Shown here piece after piece: positions 6,470-13,104 of a DNA stretch of 16,406 bases; the stretch's first letter is position 1; every line of letters begins with the position of its first letter. Made by a program: the position numbers and the translations under genes. Location of the stretch: assembly GCA_017882025.1 (NCBI GenBank), contig JADGQG010000020.1, positions 1-16,406 on the forward strand. Reading direction: 5' to 3'. The stretch is from Chloroflexota bacterium. Its GTDB lineage: Bacteria; Chloroflexota; Limnocylindria; Limnocylindrales; CSP1-4. A model generated the notes under the pieces. That model had not been told where the DNA came from, did no database searches, and saw only the letters and a program-made list of their open reading frames with translations.

Positions 6470-7258
6470 ATGGGCCTGCTCGACGGCAAGACCGCCCTCA
6501 TCTTCGGGGTCGCGAACGACCACTCGATCGCCTGGGGGATTGCGAACGCCCTTCACGAGCACGGCGCGTCAGTGGGGTTCAGCTCCGTCGAGAGCCTCAT
6601 CGAGAAGCACGTTCGCCCGCTGGCCGAGCGGATCGGGTCGACGTTCGTGGCGCCCTGCGACGTGCGCGACGACGGGCAGATCCGGGCCGTCTTCGACCGC
6701 TGGGGCGCGGAGGTCGGGCGGCTCGACATCCTCGTCCACGCGCTGGCCTTCGCCAATCGCGCCGACCTCGACGGCCTCTTCGTCAACACCTCTCGCGACG
6801 GGTTCGCGCTCGCAATGGACGTCAGCGCGTACTCGCTGGTCGCGCTCGCGCGGGAGGCGCGGCCGCACCTGGCTCCGGGTTCAAGCATCGTCACCCTGAG
6901 CTACTACGGCGCCGAGAAGGTCGTCGCGCACTACAACGTGATGGGCGTGGCCAAGGCGGCCCTCGAGGCGAGCGTCCGGTACCTGGCCGCGGACCTCGGG
7001 CCCGAGGGCGTGCGGGTGAACGCGATCTCGGCCGGCCCCGTCCGGACCCTGGCGGCCCAGGGGATCGCCGGGTTCAAGCAGATGTACAGCGGCTTCGGCG
7101 CCGTGGCGCCGCTGCGCTCGAATATCACGATCGAGGACGTGGCCGGCGCGGCTGTCTGGCTGGCGTCCGATCTCTCCCGGCAGGTCACCGGCGAGACGGT
7201 CCACGTTGACGGCGGCTTCAACATCCTCGGAGTCCCCAACCCTGACGCCGCCGGCTGA
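6470..7258 (+). CDS. fabI: Enoyl-[acyl-carrier-protein] reductase (NADH), FabI
   Basis: This 262-residue short-chain dehydrogenase variant has the FabI hallmarks: GVANDHSIAWGIA at 13-25 (the altered Rossmann glycine pattern of enoyl reductases), LVHALAFA near 88-95, Tyr145 in LSYYGAEK, and the YX6K pair Tyr155/Lys162 in HYNVMGVAKAALEASVRYLA. The C-terminal VTGETVHVDGGFNILG is also typical. It reduces the trans-2 double bond of enoyl-ACP in the last step of each fatty-acid elongation cycle, as a cytosolic homotetramer. ATG at 6470 has a GGGAGGA Shine-Dalgarno nine bases upstream. Length matches E. coli FabI (262). The gene stands alone, divergent from the HAD gene and convergent with the phosphotransferase gene, not inside a fab cluster. 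Position 93 is Ala where E. coli has Gly, which is also common in other natural FabI enzymes. Confidence 0.95.
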   Translation: MGLLDGKTALIFGVANDHSIAWGIANALHEHGASVGFSSVESLIEKHVRPLAERIGSTFVAPCDVRDDGQIRAVFDRWGAEVGRLDILVHALAFANRADLDGLFVNTSRDGFALAMDVSAYSLVALAREARPHLAPGSSIVTLSYYGAEKVVAHYNVMGVAKAALEASVRYLAADLGPEGVRVNAISAGPVRTLAAQGIAGFKQMYSGFGAVAPLRSNITIEDVAGAAVWLASDLSRQVTGETVHVDGGFNILGVPNPDAAG

Positions 7259-7393
7259 CCGACAACGGCGGCAGGATCACGAGCCGCGTCGTGGGTCCGT
7301 TCAGGGGCGGCCCGGCACGTTCGGCTGGTGATCCGGCGCGGCGGCCGCGGCGTTGGTCCCATGGCGCCCGCCGGAAGCGCGAGGGATGGGCCG

Positions 7394-7413
7394 CGTCCGA
7401 CGAAGGTCGGGCG
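7394..7413. terminator. Hairpin between fabI and the phosphotransferase gene
   Basis: CGTCCGAC (7394-7401) and GTCGGGCG (7406-7413) form an 8-bp stem with one G-T pair and the tetraloop GAAG. It lies in the 176-base gap between these convergent genes, 21 bases past the phosphotransferase stop and 135 past the fabI stop, so it is best placed for the minus-strand gene. There is no T-tract. Confidence 0.4.
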
Positions 7414-7434
7414 AGATCCGCGGCGACCGTGACC

Positions 7435-8367
7435 TCAACCGAGCGCCGCCAGGGCCCCTTCGACGAAGTCCTCGAGGCGCGCGAGCGGGGCCTCTGCACG
7501 CGCGATTCGGGGTATGTCCGGCAGGAAGTCGACGGCGACACGAAGGTCCCAGTAAGGGTGCCAACCAGACGCGGAACCAACGATCTCTCGGTAGGCGGCA
7601 AGGAACGCGTTCGCTGTCTCGCTGTCGAACGACATCGCGAGGTTCGCCCGCATGTGCGACACGTCCATCGATGGTGATCCGAACGAAGCGGTGGTCCAGT
7701 CCACGATCGCGGTCAGTTGCTCCGAGACCCAGAGCGTGTTGCCTGGGTGGTAGTCGCGGTGGATGAAGCAGGCCAAGCCGCCGGGCGGATCTTGGGTCGC
7801 GACCTCGATCGCGCGCTCCCACAGTGCCGGCGTTCGCGCCCAGATCGGCGGCCGCAACTCGGCACGCTGGTAGTAGGGCCGATAGGGCGGCACCGTTCGG
7901 CGCGCCCTGTCGGGATCGATTCCATGAATGGCCGGCAGCGCCTGTGCGAGCTGCCGAACGAACGAGCCCAGGACAGCGGGGCGGGTCGGACGTCGGCCGG
8001 ACGAGCGCGTGAGCAGGATGGCGGGAACGTCGCACTCGCGGCCGGCCGGGTCGGCGGCGACCAGGTGCGGCGCGGGAACCTCTGACGAGGCGAGGAGATC
8101 GAAGGTCGCCGCCTCCTGCTGGGGAGAGAACTGGGGATCTGTCTCCCGCCAGTCCGGCCGGACCCATCGCCGCAGCACGACTTCACGGACGTTGTCGGTT
8201 GCGTCGAGAACTCGAAGCGAGTGGTTCCCGTGCGACTTCCCGCCCGCGAGTGGCTCAACGGACAGGAGTCGCGCACGCGCCCCGACGCTTCGCACTGCCC
8301 ATTCCAGCGTCTGCTCAGGCGGACATCGGTGGAGCAGGTCCTCCATCGGCGGAGCTTCGTCGGTCAC
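7435..8367 (-). CDS. Aminoglycoside-phosphotransferase-like kinase (APH/choline kinase fold)
   Basis: This protein of 310 residues (GTG start) belongs to the APH phosphotransferase family. Visible motifs are LAGGKSHGNHSLRV near 41-52 (nucleotide loop), VVLRRW with Arg66 in the place often held by Lys, QQEAATFDLL with Glu85, the Brenner catalytic loop CFIHRDYHPGNTLW with Asp205 and Asn210, and the metal-binding IVDWTTASFGSPSMDVSHMR with Asp223. It should transfer phosphate from ATP to a small hydroxylated metabolite. Antibiotic resistance is possible but unproven, since this family includes many housekeeping and unknown-substrate kinases. I chose GTG 8367 over ATG 8346 because neither has a Shine-Dalgarno, and the GTG is seven bases after a promoter-like TTGACG-N16-CATTCT. 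The ATG start would give 303 residues. The frame is open further upstream but overlaps the Fur gene. It follows that gene by 88 bases. Confidence 0.85.
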   Translation of the reverse strand: MTDEAPPMEDLLHRCPPEQTLEWAVRSVGARARLLSVEPLAGGKSHGNHSLRVLDATDNVREVVLRRWVRPDWRETDPQFSPQQEAATFDLLASSEVPAPHLVAADPAGRECDVPAILLTRSSGRRPTRPAVLGSFVRQLAQALPAIHGIDPDRARRTVPPYRPYYQRAELRPPIWARTPALWERAIEVATQDPPGGLACFIHRDYHPGNTLWVSEQLTAIVDWTTASFGSPSMDVSHMRANLAMSFDSETANAFLAAYREIVGSASGWHPYWDLRVAVDFLPDIPRIARAEAPLARLEDFVEGALAALG

Positions 8368-8374
8368 AAGCGCA

Positions 8375-8402
8375 AGAATGGGCGGACGGCCACGTGCGTC
8401 AA
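8375..8402 (-). promoter_or_regulatory. Promoter of the phosphotransferase gene, possibly leaderless
   Basis: On the minus strand, TTGACG (8402-8397, 5/6 to the -35 consensus) is followed after 16 bases by CATTCT (8380-8375, keeping the key A2 and T6 of the -10), then seven bases and the GTG at 8367. The spacing places the predicted transcription start at the start codon. Confidence 0.5.
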
Positions 8403-8455
8403 GCGAACAGCCGCCTTCCCGGTCAGATCGGCGAGACAGAGTCGTATGCAGGACC

Positions 8456-8923
8456 TCAGCGACAGGCCCGGCAACGCCCAACGATCGTGACGTGGGAGAG
8501 GTCGACCGCGAACCCCCGGGCGGCCTCCAGAGTCGCCACGATCGAGGCGCCCTCGTCGGCGGTGATCTCCCAGGCGGCCCCGCAGCCCCGGCAGTGGAGG
8601 TGCCCGTGCTCCGCATCCGGGAGCACGTGGTACTCCTCACGACCGTCCGGGCCGTGGCCGTGGCGCACGATACCCAACTCCTCGAGGACGTCGAGCGTCC
8701 GGTAGACGGTCGATGGGATCGTCGACGGATCCTGCTCGCGGCAGCGTTCCACGAGGTCGGCGCCGGTCACGTGGCCGCGCGTCTGCGAGAGCACGGCGAC
8801 CAGGGCCCGTCGCTGCGGCGTCCAGCGCAGGCCGCGCTCGCGGAGGCGATCGCGGACGGATCCCCAGGCTGCGAGGTCGTCCGAGCGAGATTCGGACGGA
8901 GTCGGCGATCCAACTGGCTGCAT
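8456..8923 (-). CDS. Fur-family metal-dependent transcriptional regulator (Fur/Zur/Nur type)
   Basis: This 155-residue protein has the Fur layout: a winged helix with RWTPQRRALVAVL (33-45) and the recognition helix STVYRTLDVLEELGIV (71-86), then a dimerisation and metal domain. HVLPDAEHGHLHCRGCG supplies the His cluster, and two CXXC pairs (Cys111/Cys114 and Cys151/Cys154) form the usual structural zinc site. The predicted role is a metal-bound repressor in the cytosol. Divergence from cbiMQO suggests that it senses nickel or cobalt, or possibly zinc, and controls that importer; the metal cannot be assigned from sequence. ATG at 8923 has no Shine-Dalgarno, but TATACT lies exactly seven bases upstream, arguing for a leaderless mRNA. 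The TTGC-rich repeats between it and cbiM could serve both promoters, giving autoregulation. Confidence 0.92.
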   Translation of the reverse strand: MQPVGSPTPSESRSDDLAAWGSVRDRLRERGLRWTPQRRALVAVLSQTRGHVTGADLVERCREQDPSTIPSTVYRTLDVLEELGIVRHGHGPDGREEYHVLPDAEHGHLHCRGCGAAWEITADEGASIVATLEAARGFAVDLSHVTIVGRCRACR

Positions 8924-8930
8924 GGCGCGA

Positions 8931-8936
8931 AGTATA
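8931..8936 (-). promoter_or_regulatory. Candidate -10 (TATACT) of a leaderless Fur-family mRNA
   Basis: The minus strand reads TATACT, seven bases, ATG. It is a 5/6 match to TATAAT in very GC-rich DNA. A matching -35 is not obvious. Transcription would begin at or beside the ATG. Confidence 0.5.
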
Positions 8937-8945
8937 GGTGAACGG

Positions 8946-8980
8946 TTGCGCCGAGCCGTTATTGCAACTCATTGCAGCAA
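8946..8980. promoter_or_regulatory. TTGC-repeat cluster, candidate metal-regulator operator
   Basis: TTGC occurs at 8946, as TTGCAA at 8962-8967 and as TTGCAG at 8972-8977; the last two start exactly 10 bases apart. TTGC-A-GCAA (8972-8980) is a perfect short palindrome, and TTGCAA is self-complementary. The known Nur box of Streptomyces, as I recall it, is tTGCaa-N5-ttGCAA; here the spacing is four, so the match is partial. The cluster lies between the two divergent promoters and covers the predicted cbiM -35. Confidence 0.5.
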
Positions 8981-9000
8981 GACCACTCTCGGATTAGACT
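8972..9000 (+). promoter_or_regulatory. Candidate cbiMQO promoter
   Basis: TTGCAG (8972-8977, weak -35) and TAGACT (8995-9000, TANNNT -10) are separated by 17 bases. The -35 coincides with a TTGC operator half-site, so a bound regulator would block RNA polymerase. The leader would be about 65 bases and holds a GC palindrome (GGGCCC at 9007-9012 and 9024-9029), too short for a cobalamin riboswitch. Confidence 0.4.
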
Positions 9001-9071
9001 TCACGTGGGCCCCTCCCGGGGTCGGGCCCTTCAGCGCCGCCCGCGTCGCCAGACGTCGACCGGAGAGATCC

Positions 9072-10403
9072 ATGCACATCCCGGATGGCTACCTGAGTCC
9101 CATCGTCTCGATCGGCCTGGGCGCGGCGACGGTTCCCGCGTGGGGCATCGCCTCCCAGAAGGTCAAGGCGATCCTCAACAACCGGACCATCCCGCTCCTC
9201 GCTATCTTCGCCGCGCTCAGCTTCACGATCATGATGTTCAACATCCCGGTGCCGGGCGGCACGACGGCCCACGGTGTCGGCGGGACGCTGATCGCAATCG
9301 TGCTGGGACCCTGGGCGGCGGTGATCGCGGTCAGCGTCGCGCTCGTCATCCAGGCGCTCTTCTTCGGTGATGGCGGCGTCCTCGCGATCTTCGCGAACTG
9401 CCTGAACATGGGCGTGCTCCTCCCGTTCGTCGGGTACGCGGTGTACCGGCTCCTGGCAGGTCGCGCCCCGCTCCTCTCGTCGCGGCGGGCAGTGGCGGCC
9501 GGGGTCGCCGCGTACGTGGGGATCACGGTGTCCGCGCTCGCCGTTGGGATCGAGCTGGGCATCCAGCCGCTCCTCTTCAGCGACGCATCGGGCAGGCCGC
9601 TCTACTCTCCCTACGACCTGAACGCCGCCATCCCGGCGATGCTCCTCGCGCATGCCTTTGGAGCATCGATCGTCGAGGGCCTCATCACCTACCTCGGGGT
9701 CGCCTACCTCCAGAAGCGCCATCCGGCCTACCTGACCTCGCTGCGCGGCGTCTACGCCCCGGGCGTGACCGACGACGGCGCGGCTTCATCGCGACCCTAC
9801 TGGCAGGTGCTCGCGGCGACCACGCTTGCCGCGGTGGCCGTGCTCTTCGCCGTCGGGCTCGTCCTCGGCGGCGGGAACCCCGGGAGGCTCTTCGGTGCCG
9901 ACTGGTCCCAGGTCAACTGGGCGGACGTCGGGACGATGCTCCTCGTCACCGCCGTCATCGCGGTCGTCATCGTGCCGCTCGCGTACCTCGCGCTGCCGCG
10001 CCGGCTGAAGCGGATCGGGGCCGCGTTCGCGCTCGTGGCGGACATCGCGCCGCTCGGCCTGATCGCTCCGGGGTTCGCCTACGGAGAGGGCGGCTCGAAG
10101 GATGTCCAGGCCGCCTTCGGCTACATTCCGCAGGGTCTCCAGCACCTGTCCGGCATCTTCAGCGCCCCGCTCTCCGGGTACACCATCCCGCTCCCCTTCT
10201 TCAGCGGGGCGAACGCCTCGCTGTGGCATGCGGCGGTGGGCTACCAGGCCACCGGGATCGTTGGGATCCTGCTCTGCGGCGGGGTCATCCTTGCGATCGC
10301 GCGGCTCCTGCGCGGCGGCGGCACGGTGCCGGACCTTCCCGAGGACGCCGACGCCGAGCGCCACCCGGCACCGGGCGACGCTGCCGAAGGCATCGGGGCG
10401 TGA
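9072..10403 (+). CDS. cbiM: ECF-type Ni/Co transporter substrate-binding membrane protein CbiM/NikM, with C-terminal extension
   Basis: This 443-residue multi-pass membrane protein begins MHIPDGYLS, the invariant N-terminus whose Met1 and His2 bind the metal. His67 in TTAHGVGGTL matches the third ligand. Residues 1-225 form the CbiM/NikM core, with FNIPVPGGTTAHG, FFGDGGVLAIFANCLNMG and AFGASIVEGLITY. Residues 240-415 add at least three membrane segments (about 245-265, 287-307, 393-412) and a loop with PLGLIAPGFAYGE, as in long CbiM variants that do not use a separate CbiN. It binds Ni2+ or Co2+ at the outer face for import with CbiQ and CbiO. I chose ATG 9072 because MHIPDG must be N-terminal and GGAGAG lies four bases upstream; the open extension to 8922 is rejected. 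The stop overlaps the cbiQ start. Confidence 0.93.
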   Translation: MHIPDGYLSPIVSIGLGAATVPAWGIASQKVKAILNNRTIPLLAIFAALSFTIMMFNIPVPGGTTAHGVGGTLIAIVLGPWAAVIAVSVALVIQALFFGDGGVLAIFANCLNMGVLLPFVGYAVYRLLAGRAPLLSSRRAVAAGVAAYVGITVSALAVGIELGIQPLLFSDASGRPLYSPYDLNAAIPAMLLAHAFGASIVEGLITYLGVAYLQKRHPAYLTSLRGVYAPGVTDDGAASSRPYWQVLAATTLAAVAVLFAVGLVLGGGNPGRLFGADWSQVNWADVGTMLLVTAVIAVVIVPLAYLALPRRLKRIGAAFALVADIAPLGLIAPGFAYGEGGSKDVQAAFGYIPQGLQHLSGIFSAPLSGYTIPLPFFSGANASLWHAAVGYQATGIVGILLCGGVILAIARLLRGGGTVPDLPEDADAERHPAPGDAAEGIGA

Positions 10404-11314
10404 CCTCCCCCGCCGTTCCGGCCGCGCCGGATCAGGCGCGCGTGGCCGCGAGCCCTTCCCGTTCAGGCGATCGACGCCGGGATGGTCGGGTCGGCTGGCT
10501 CGAGAAGACGCTGGGCGGCATCACGGCGTCGATCGAGCACGCGATCTTCACCGAGCAGCACGCTCGCACAGACGGCTGGCTGCAGCGGCGTGATCCCCGC
10601 GCCAAGCTCGGAATGTTCCTGGCCCTCGTGCTCGCGGCGAGCCTCACCGCGTCCGTCGCGGTCCTCGTCGGGCTCTACGCGCTCACGCTCGGGGCCGCGC
10701 GCGCCAGCCGGGTCCCATTCTCGTTCTTCGTCAAGCGCGTCTGGCTCGGAATCCCGTTCTTCGCGGGCATCGTCGTGATCCCGGCCATCTTCATGGTCCC
10801 CGGGCCCCGCCTCTTCGACTTCGCGATCGGGTCCCTGCACCTGGCGCCGTCGGCGCCGGGTGCTGGCGGTGCGGTGCTCTTCGTGGCGCGGGTCGGCGTG
10901 TCGGTCTCGCTCGCGGTGCTCCTCGTGATGACGACGCCGTGGGCGGACATCCTCAAGAGCCTGCGCTCCCTGCGGGTACCCCAGGTCTTCGTGCTCGTCC
11001 TCTCCATGACCTACCGTTACATCTTCCTCTTCCTCCACACGGCGAACGGGATCCTGCTGGCCCGCAAGAGCCGCGTCGTGGCCCGGACGACGGGCGGCGA
11101 ACAACGTCGCTGGATCAGCGGGACGATGGGGAACCTGATGAGTCGGGCCTTCAAGATGAGCAACGACGTCTACGCCGCGATGCTGGCGCGAGGCTTCTCG
11201 GGCGAGATGCGGGCGCGCGCGTTCCACCGGATGCGGACCGCCGACTGGGCGGCCCTGGGCGGGGTCGCCGCCATCGCGGCCCTGGCGGTGCTCGGCGGGC
11301 GGACCTTGCCGTGA
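10400..11314 (+). CDS. cbiQ: ECF-type Ni/Co transporter transmembrane (T) component CbiQ
   Basis: This 304-residue protein has hydrophobic segments at about 71-98, 115-134, 158-178, 194-222 and 285-300. It carries the DPRAKLGMFL entry motif (65-74) and the coupling helix with AMLARGF (260-266), the A-R-G signature by which EcfT proteins dock onto the ATPase. It links CbiM to CbiO in the inner membrane. The start is GTG at 10400, overlapping the cbiM stop as GTGA, with GAAGG nine bases upstream. The hydrophilic N-terminus of about 45 residues, Arg-rich from 14 to 30, is longer than in many CbiQ proteins, but no internal start is better placed. The downstream cbiO overlaps in the same GTGA way, so the three genes form one translationally coupled operon. 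Confidence 0.93.
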   Translation: MTSPAVPAAPDQARVAASPSRSGDRRRDGRVGWLEKTLGGITASIEHAIFTEQHARTDGWLQRRDPRAKLGMFLALVLAASLTASVAVLVGLYALTLGAARASRVPFSFFVKRVWLGIPFFAGIVVIPAIFMVPGPRLFDFAIGSLHLAPSAPGAGGAVLFVARVGVSVSLAVLLVMTTPWADILKSLRSLRVPQVFVLVLSMTYRYIFLFLHTANGILLARKSRVVARTTGGEQRRWISGTMGNLMSRAFKMSNDVYAAMLARGFSGEMRARAFHRMRTADWAALGGVAAIAALAVLGGRTLP

Positions 11315-12216
11315 CCGGGGCCCTGGACGCCGAGACGCCCGTCGAGCCGGTCTTCGACCTGGCCGGCGTCCGCTACGTCTACACGAACCGGCAGGTCGCC
11401 CTCGACGGCATCGACCTCCTGGTGCGGCCGGGCGAGCAGGTGGTGCTGCTCGGGGCGAACGGGAGCGGGAAGTCCACCCTCCTCAAGCTGCTCGACGGGA
11501 TCATCGCGCCGACCGGCGGTCGAATGCGGGCCCTGGGCAGGGATATCGCGGCGGTCGTCGACGGCTTCGACGCGTTCCGGTTCCATCGCCAGGTGGGCCT
11601 CGTCTTCCAGGATCCCGACATCCAGCTCTTCAGCGCCACCGTGCTCGACGATGTCGCCTTCGGGCCGCTCCAGCTGGGCCTCCCGGACGACGAGGTCGAG
11701 GCCCGCTGCGACGAGGCCATGGGCATCATGGAGATCCGGCACCTCGCGAACCGGGCGCCCTTCGAGCTCTCCGGCGGCGAGAAGAAGCGGGCGGCCATCG
11801 CGTCGGTCCTCTCGCTGCGCCCGGACGTGATCCTCCTCGACGAGCCCACCGCGGCGCTGGACCCTCGCACGAAGTGGGTCCTCGTGAACCTCATCCGGCG
11901 ACTCGGCGAGGCCGGCCGGACCGTGATCACGGCCACGCACGAACTGGACATCGTCCCGGTCATCGCGGATCGCGTCGTGGTCCTGGGCGAGGACCGGCGG
12001 GTCCACGCGGACGGTCCGCCAGGTCAGGTCCTGGGCGACCGCGACCTGCTCATCGCAGCCAACCTGATCCACGAGCACCTGCATGAACACGCCGGGATCC
12101 GGCACTCGCACCCGCACGGTACCGACGAGTCGCACGATGGTCTCGACGGGCCCGGCGGCCATGGCCCGGACGCCATGCCGCCCGCGATCGCCTGGATGGC
12201 CGACCCGGCGTCCTGA
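11311..12216 (+). CDS. cbiO: ECF-type Ni/Co transporter ATPase CbiO with His-rich C-terminal tail
   Basis: This 301-residue ABC ATPase has Walker A GANGSGKST (48-56), Q-loop Gln100 in LVFQDPDIQLFS, the LSGGEKKR signature (153-160), Walker B VILLDEP with Asp177/Glu178, and switch His210 in TATHELD. The FQDPDIQLFS stretch is typical of energy-coupling factor ATPases. It powers metal uptake through CbiQ and CbiM on the cytoplasmic face. The start is GTG at 11311, overlapping the cbiQ stop (GTGA). After the nucleotide-binding domain there is a tail of about 50 residues with nine His between 254 and 284, alternating as HEHLHEH and HSHPH. Such tails commonly bind Ni, Co or Zn, which supports a metal rather than vitamin role. 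A single ATPase gene implies a homodimer. Confidence 0.94.
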   Translation: MTGALDAETPVEPVFDLAGVRYVYTNRQVALDGIDLLVRPGEQVVLLGANGSGKSTLLKLLDGIIAPTGGRMRALGRDIAAVVDGFDAFRFHRQVGLVFQDPDIQLFSATVLDDVAFGPLQLGLPDDEVEARCDEAMGIMEIRHLANRAPFELSGGEKKRAAIASVLSLRPDVILLDEPTAALDPRTKWVLVNLIRRLGEAGRTVITATHELDIVPVIADRVVVLGEDRRVHADGPPGQVLGDRDLLIAANLIHEHLHEHAGIRHSHPHGTDESHDGLDGPGGHGPDAMPPAIAWMADPAS

Positions 12217-12229
12217 TTGTCCGTCTGCA

Positions 12230-12246
12230 CCCGCGGGTTTCGCGGG
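12230..12246. terminator. Hairpin between cbiO and the LysM gene, candidate bidirectional terminator
   Basis: CCCGCG (12230-12235) and CGCGGG (12241-12246) form a perfect 6-bp all-GC stem with loop GGTTT, filling half of the 37-base gap between two convergent stops. No T-tract follows on either strand. Confidence 0.45.
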
Positions 12247-12253
12247 CCGGTAG

Positions 12254-13066
12254 CTACGGCACCGCGCTCGGCGAGACGCTCGGCGACGCGACCGGCGCGG
12301 GGATCACGAGCGTCTGGCCGGGGACAATGAGGTTCGGGTTGGTGATACCGTTCGCGGCCTCGATCGCCTGGAGCGTGACCCCGAACGAATTCGCGATCCG
12401 GGCGAGCTGATCACCCCGCTTCACGATGTAGACGACCGGCGTACTGGCCGGCGACGGGGCCACGCTCGACGGCGGCGACGCGGATGCAGTCGCACCGGGC
12501 GACGTGCCGGCGCTCGCGACCGGCGTCGCGGACGGTCCCGCGCCCGTGGGCGCAGGCGAGGCGACCGAGACGCCTCCCGCCGGGAGCGGAAGCAGGAGCG
12601 GCAGGAGCATCCCGATCCCGAAGCCGCCGGCGCCCACGACAACGAGAATCAGCAGGCCGATGAGCATCGAGACGACCGGCGAGCGGCGACGTGGACGCGC
12701 GGCGGCGTCCTCCGGCGGCGGCGGCGCCGTGCGGTAGATCGTCCCGGGCGGCGACACGGCCGTGGTGTCGCCCGCGTCGACGGCGTCGGGCTCGTCGAGC
12801 GGCGCCTCGTCAGCCACGGCGGGCGTCGCGCCGGCCGCGACAGCCGGCATCTCAGCGAGCGCGTCGTCCCGGAACCAGCCGGGCGGATCGTTGGAGGGGA
12901 CGCCCCCCGACTCGTCGGCCCACGTCCCTGCCTCTGCCTCGGCCGCTGATTCGGCAGCAGCCGCCGCCTCACCTCCCAGCCCTTCGGCGGGCGCAGGCGT
13001 TCCCGCGGCACCGGCCTGTCCTCCGGAGCGGGTGCGTCTGCGACGGGGTAGGTGCGGCGTCGGCAT
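12254..13066 (-). CDS. Single-pass membrane protein with extracellular LysM domain
   Basis: This protein of 270 residues has four regions. Residues 1-12 are basic (RRRRTR); 20-120 are Ala/Glu/Asp-rich and low-complexity. A basic stop (RPRRR, 124-128) precedes one long hydrophobic segment at 131-160. Residues 163-210 are a Pro/Ser/Ala/Thr linker, and 211-255 are a LysM domain (VVYIVKRGDQLARIANSFGV to LIVPGQTLVIP). By the positive-inside rule the N-terminus is cytoplasmic and LysM lies outside, where it would bind N-acetylglucosamine polymers such as peptidoglycan. No catalytic domain is present, so it is probably an anchor or scaffold. ATG at 13066 lacks a Shine-Dalgarno; TACAAT lies eight bases upstream, consistent with leaderless transcription. 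It stands between the cbi operon (convergent) and the ABC genes (same strand, 145 bases away). Function is otherwise unknown. Confidence 0.8.
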   Translation of the reverse strand: MPTPHLPRRRRTRSGGQAGAAGTPAPAEGLGGEAAAAAESAAEAEAGTWADESGGVPSNDPPGWFRDDALAEMPAVAAGATPAVADEAPLDEPDAVDAGDTTAVSPPGTIYRTAPPPPEDAAARPRRRSPVVSMLIGLLILVVVGAGGFGIGMLLPLLLPLPAGGVSVASPAPTGAGPSATPVASAGTSPGATASASPPSSVAPSPASTPVVYIVKRGDQLARIANSFGVTLQAIEAANGITNPNLIVPGQTLVIPAPVASPSVSPSAVP

Positions 13067-13074
13067 CGGGGCGG

Positions 13075-13080
13075 ATTGTA
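13075..13080 (-). promoter_or_regulatory. Candidate -10 (TACAAT) of the LysM gene, possibly leaderless
   Basis: The minus strand reads TACAAT, 5/6 to the -10 consensus, then eight bases, then ATG. No -35 match is seen. Spacing would put the transcription start within a base or two of the ATG. Confidence 0.45.
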
Positions 13081-13104
13081 CGGGCCGCGCGCCTCGGGTG
13101 TGGG

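Noticed and set aside
6746..6751. Ala at FabI position 93 as a sign of triclosan resistance
   Set aside because: Changes at Gly93 matter in E. coli FabI, but Ala here is common in natural FabI enzymes, so no resistance claim is justified.
7435..8367. Phosphotransferase as an aminoglycoside-resistance gene
   Set aside because: The APH fold is shared by many kinases of unknown substrate; no resistance gene or mobile element is nearby, and sequence alone does not show drug specificity.
8922..9071. N-terminal extension of CbiM to 8922
   Set aside because: CbiM must begin MHIPDG because Met1 and His2 bind the metal; a Shine-Dalgarno precedes ATG 9072, and the extension covers the promoter region.
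9001..9071. Cobalamin or Ni/Co riboswitch before cbiM
   Set aside because: The predicted leader is only about 65 bases, and I see no conserved B12-box-like sequence; only a short GC palindrome is present. A covariance-model search would settle it.
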